DNA from: Flavobacteriales bacterium 34_180_T64
GTDB lineage: Bacteria; Bacteroidota; Bacteroidia; Flavobacteriales; Flavobacteriaceae
Length of the DNA: 64,000 nucleotides
Direction of reading: 5' to 3'
Assembly (NCBI GenBank): GCA_002162765.1
Contig: MAAR01000001.1
Coordinates: forward strand, 1-64,000
Shown: piece after piece, positions 62,716 to 64,000 of the stretch
Layout: each line of letters begins with the position of its first letter
How positions within the stretch are numbered: position 1 is the first letter of the stretch
The notes under the pieces: model-generated
Database searches by the model: none
What the model was told of the DNA's origin: nothing
What the model saw: the letters and a program-made list of their open reading frames with translations, nothing else
Translations under genes and position numbers: made by a program

Positions 62716-64000
62716 ATGTTTAAAGAAATATTCAAATTTGAAATAAAATACAGACTAAAGAGACCAGCAACTTGGGCCTATTTTGGAATCCTTATGGTTT
62801 TCGGTCTCATTACAGCTATAGGTGGAAACGGTCCTGCCTCTGAAAAGGTATTTGTCAATTCACCACTAGCAATTGCATCAATGCTTTCAGTAATAAGCAT
62901 TTTTGGTATTATGCTCTCTAGTGCCATTATGGGTGTGCCTGTTTACAGAGATATTGAACATAAAACTGAGAACTATTATTTCTCATATCCAGTAAGTGAA
63001 AAAGGCTATTTATTAGGACGTTTTTTTGGTTCTATGTCAGTCCTTTTTTTAGTAAGCCTTGGGTTACATATAGGATTAATTATAGGTTTTGCCATTGGGC
63101 CTTTTGCAGGTTATGAAGAACCCGATCGTTTTACAACGTTTAATTTTTGGCATTACCTTCAACCAACTTTAATGCTATACTGGACAAACTTTTTCTTTGC
63201 TGGATGTATTTTCTTCGCCTTAGTAAGTTTAACCAAAAAAGTCATGTTAGCCTATGCTGGTGGAGCCATCCTTTTCATTACGTATTTAATCACTTTAACA
63301 CTTACGCAAGATATTGAAAACAAAAATTTAGTAAGCCTTTTAGACCCTTTTGGATTAGGTACATATCAAAATATTACTCAATACTGGACGCCTGAAGAAC
63401 AAAATACTTTAACGGTTCCTTTCCAAGGAATGTTAATCTGGAATCGTCTCATTTGGGTTGGCCTTGGATTGTTAGCCTTTCTTTATACCTTATTTAGATT
63501 TGACTTTCAAAAATTCTTAAATCGAAACTATAGTTCAAAAAAGAAAAATGACAATTTAGATGAAGCAAAACCATCAGCTGCACTTACGAAAATACCTAGT
63601 GTTTCAAAAGTATTCTCAAATGGATTGAATCTTAAGCTAATGTTTAGATTGGCAGTTATGGAATTCAAAAATATCATCCGAGACAATTTCTTTAGAGCCA
63701 TTTTAATAGCGGCAGTATTGTTCCTGTTTTTTGACGCTTGGTTTGGCTTTCCAATTTATGGGACACCCTCCTTACCTCTCACTTATTATATGTTAGAAGT
63801 TAAAGATTTTACATATATCATTCTCATATTTATCCTTATTGTATTTATGACGGGTGAAGTATTACACAGAGAACGTAATGTGAATTATGATCAAATATTT
63901 GGTTCTTTACCTATGCCTAATCGAATTGTATATGGATCAAAATTTTTAGCTCTAGTAATGATTAGTTTTATTCTGGTGAATTTAATTTTAGTTAGTGGTG
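62716..64000 (+). CDS. ABC-2 type permease, probably fused to M1 aminopeptidase (partial)
   Basis: The frame opens with MFKEIFKFEIKYRLKRPAT and is open to the window edge (428 codons, no stop). It shows several hydrophobic segments: SMLSVISIFGIMLSSAIM, SVLFLVSLGLHIGLIIGFAI, MLAYAGGAILFITYLITL, then a soluble Lys-rich linker and a second set (AILIAAVLFLFFD, FTYIILIFILIVFMTG). In Bacteroidetes such ABC-2 permeases often continue into an M1-family aminopeptidase domain of about 1100-1200 residues in total. That part would lie outside the window. Confidence 0.8.
   Translation, partial: MFKEIFKFEIKYRLKRPATWAYFGILMVFGLITAIGGNGPASEKVFVNSPLAIASMLSVISIFGIMLSSAIMGVPVYRDIEHKTENYYFSYPVSEKGYLLGRFFGSMSVLFLVSLGLHIGLIIGFAIGPFAGYEEPDRFTTFNFWHYLQPTLMLYWTNFFFAGCIFFALVSLTKKVMLAYAGGAILFITYLITLTLTQDIENKNLVSLLDPFGLGTYQNITQYWTPEEQNTLTVPFQGMLIWNRLIWVGLGLLAFLYTLFRFDFQKFLNRNYSSKKKNDNLDEAKPSAALTKIPSVSKVFSNGLNLKLMFRLAVMEFKNIIRDNFFRAILIAAVLFLFFDAWFGFPIYGTPSLPLTYYMLEVKDFTYIILIFILIVFMTGEVLHRERNVNYDQIFGSLPMPNRIVYGSKFLALVMISFILVNLILVSG

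Overview
The window comes from an AT-rich Bacteroidetes chromosome, almost certainly a marine-type member of the Flavobacteriaceae. Four things point there. The gene content includes bacillithiol synthesis (bshC), a 1117-residue SecA without a zinc tail, DUF2795, DUF2911 and DUF4295 proteins, T9SS C-terminal sorting domains, a TonB receptor with an N-terminal carboxypeptidase-like domain, and MeaB. Gene starts lack Shine-Dalgarno sequences. Many upstream regions carry the Bacteroidetes -7 box TAnnTTTG. Intergenic regions carry a family of REP-like inverted repeats. I see no rRNA, tRNA, CRISPR array, insertion sequence or prophage. This is mostly core chromosome.

Layout. 1-640 is a gene-free array of nested repeats. 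0.6-7.7 kb (+) holds two methyltransferases, an ABC ATPase, a tiny membrane peptide, a cobalamin adenosyltransferase, a DUF2795 protein and secA. 7.8-10.5 kb (-) is an ECF sigma factor, its likely anti-sigma partner and a secreted low-complexity protein. 10.9-13.6 kb (+) has DUF2911, meaB and a lipid kinase. 13.6-19.8 kb is an envelope-glycolipid cluster: a sugar epimerase, a polyprenyl-phosphate glycosyltransferase, a tandem LAB_N membrane protein, an ArnT-like transferase and a PAP2 phosphatase, followed by a small acidic protein and a MATE pump. 20.2-26.9 kb has an exported PD40 protein, an ATP-grasp enzyme, a nitronate monooxygenase-like protein, a T9SS subtilisin, mnmA and a MORN protein. 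27-38 kb (-) is yidC, pyrG, DUF3820, DUF922, a LysM/periplasmic-binding protein, guaA, a PLP decarboxylase and bshC. 38.2-42.9 kb holds a miaE-like gene, rimO, a lipoprotein amidase and ftsY. 43-49.5 kb (-) holds the DUF4295/rpmG/rpmB ribosomal set, cinA, an orphan Hpt protein, an FAH-family hydrolase, a DnaQ-type exonuclease, a 2-oxoacid dehydrogenase E2 and a glycosyltransferase. 49.5-53.2 kb is recR and a large sortilin-type T9SS protein. 53.2-57.6 kb is a sodium symporter, a CoA-binding protein and a TonB receptor. A 500-bp gene-free stretch with three strong hairpins follows, then fabH, htpG with a coupled YD-type protein, and an ABC ATPase plus permease that runs off the right edge.

How the genes fit together. 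Several groups are housekeeping units: protein export (secA, yidC, ftsY), nucleotide synthesis (pyrG, guaA), tRNA and ribosome modification (mnmA, miaE-like, rimO), and ribosomal proteins. The most interesting accessory units are three: the sigma/anti-sigma/low-complexity secreted protein locus, the ArnC/LAB_N/ArnT-like glycolipid cluster, and the intergenic regions with lone terminators that suggest small RNAs. Four separate intergenic elements belong to one REP-like repeat family. No system was recognised as definitely new.
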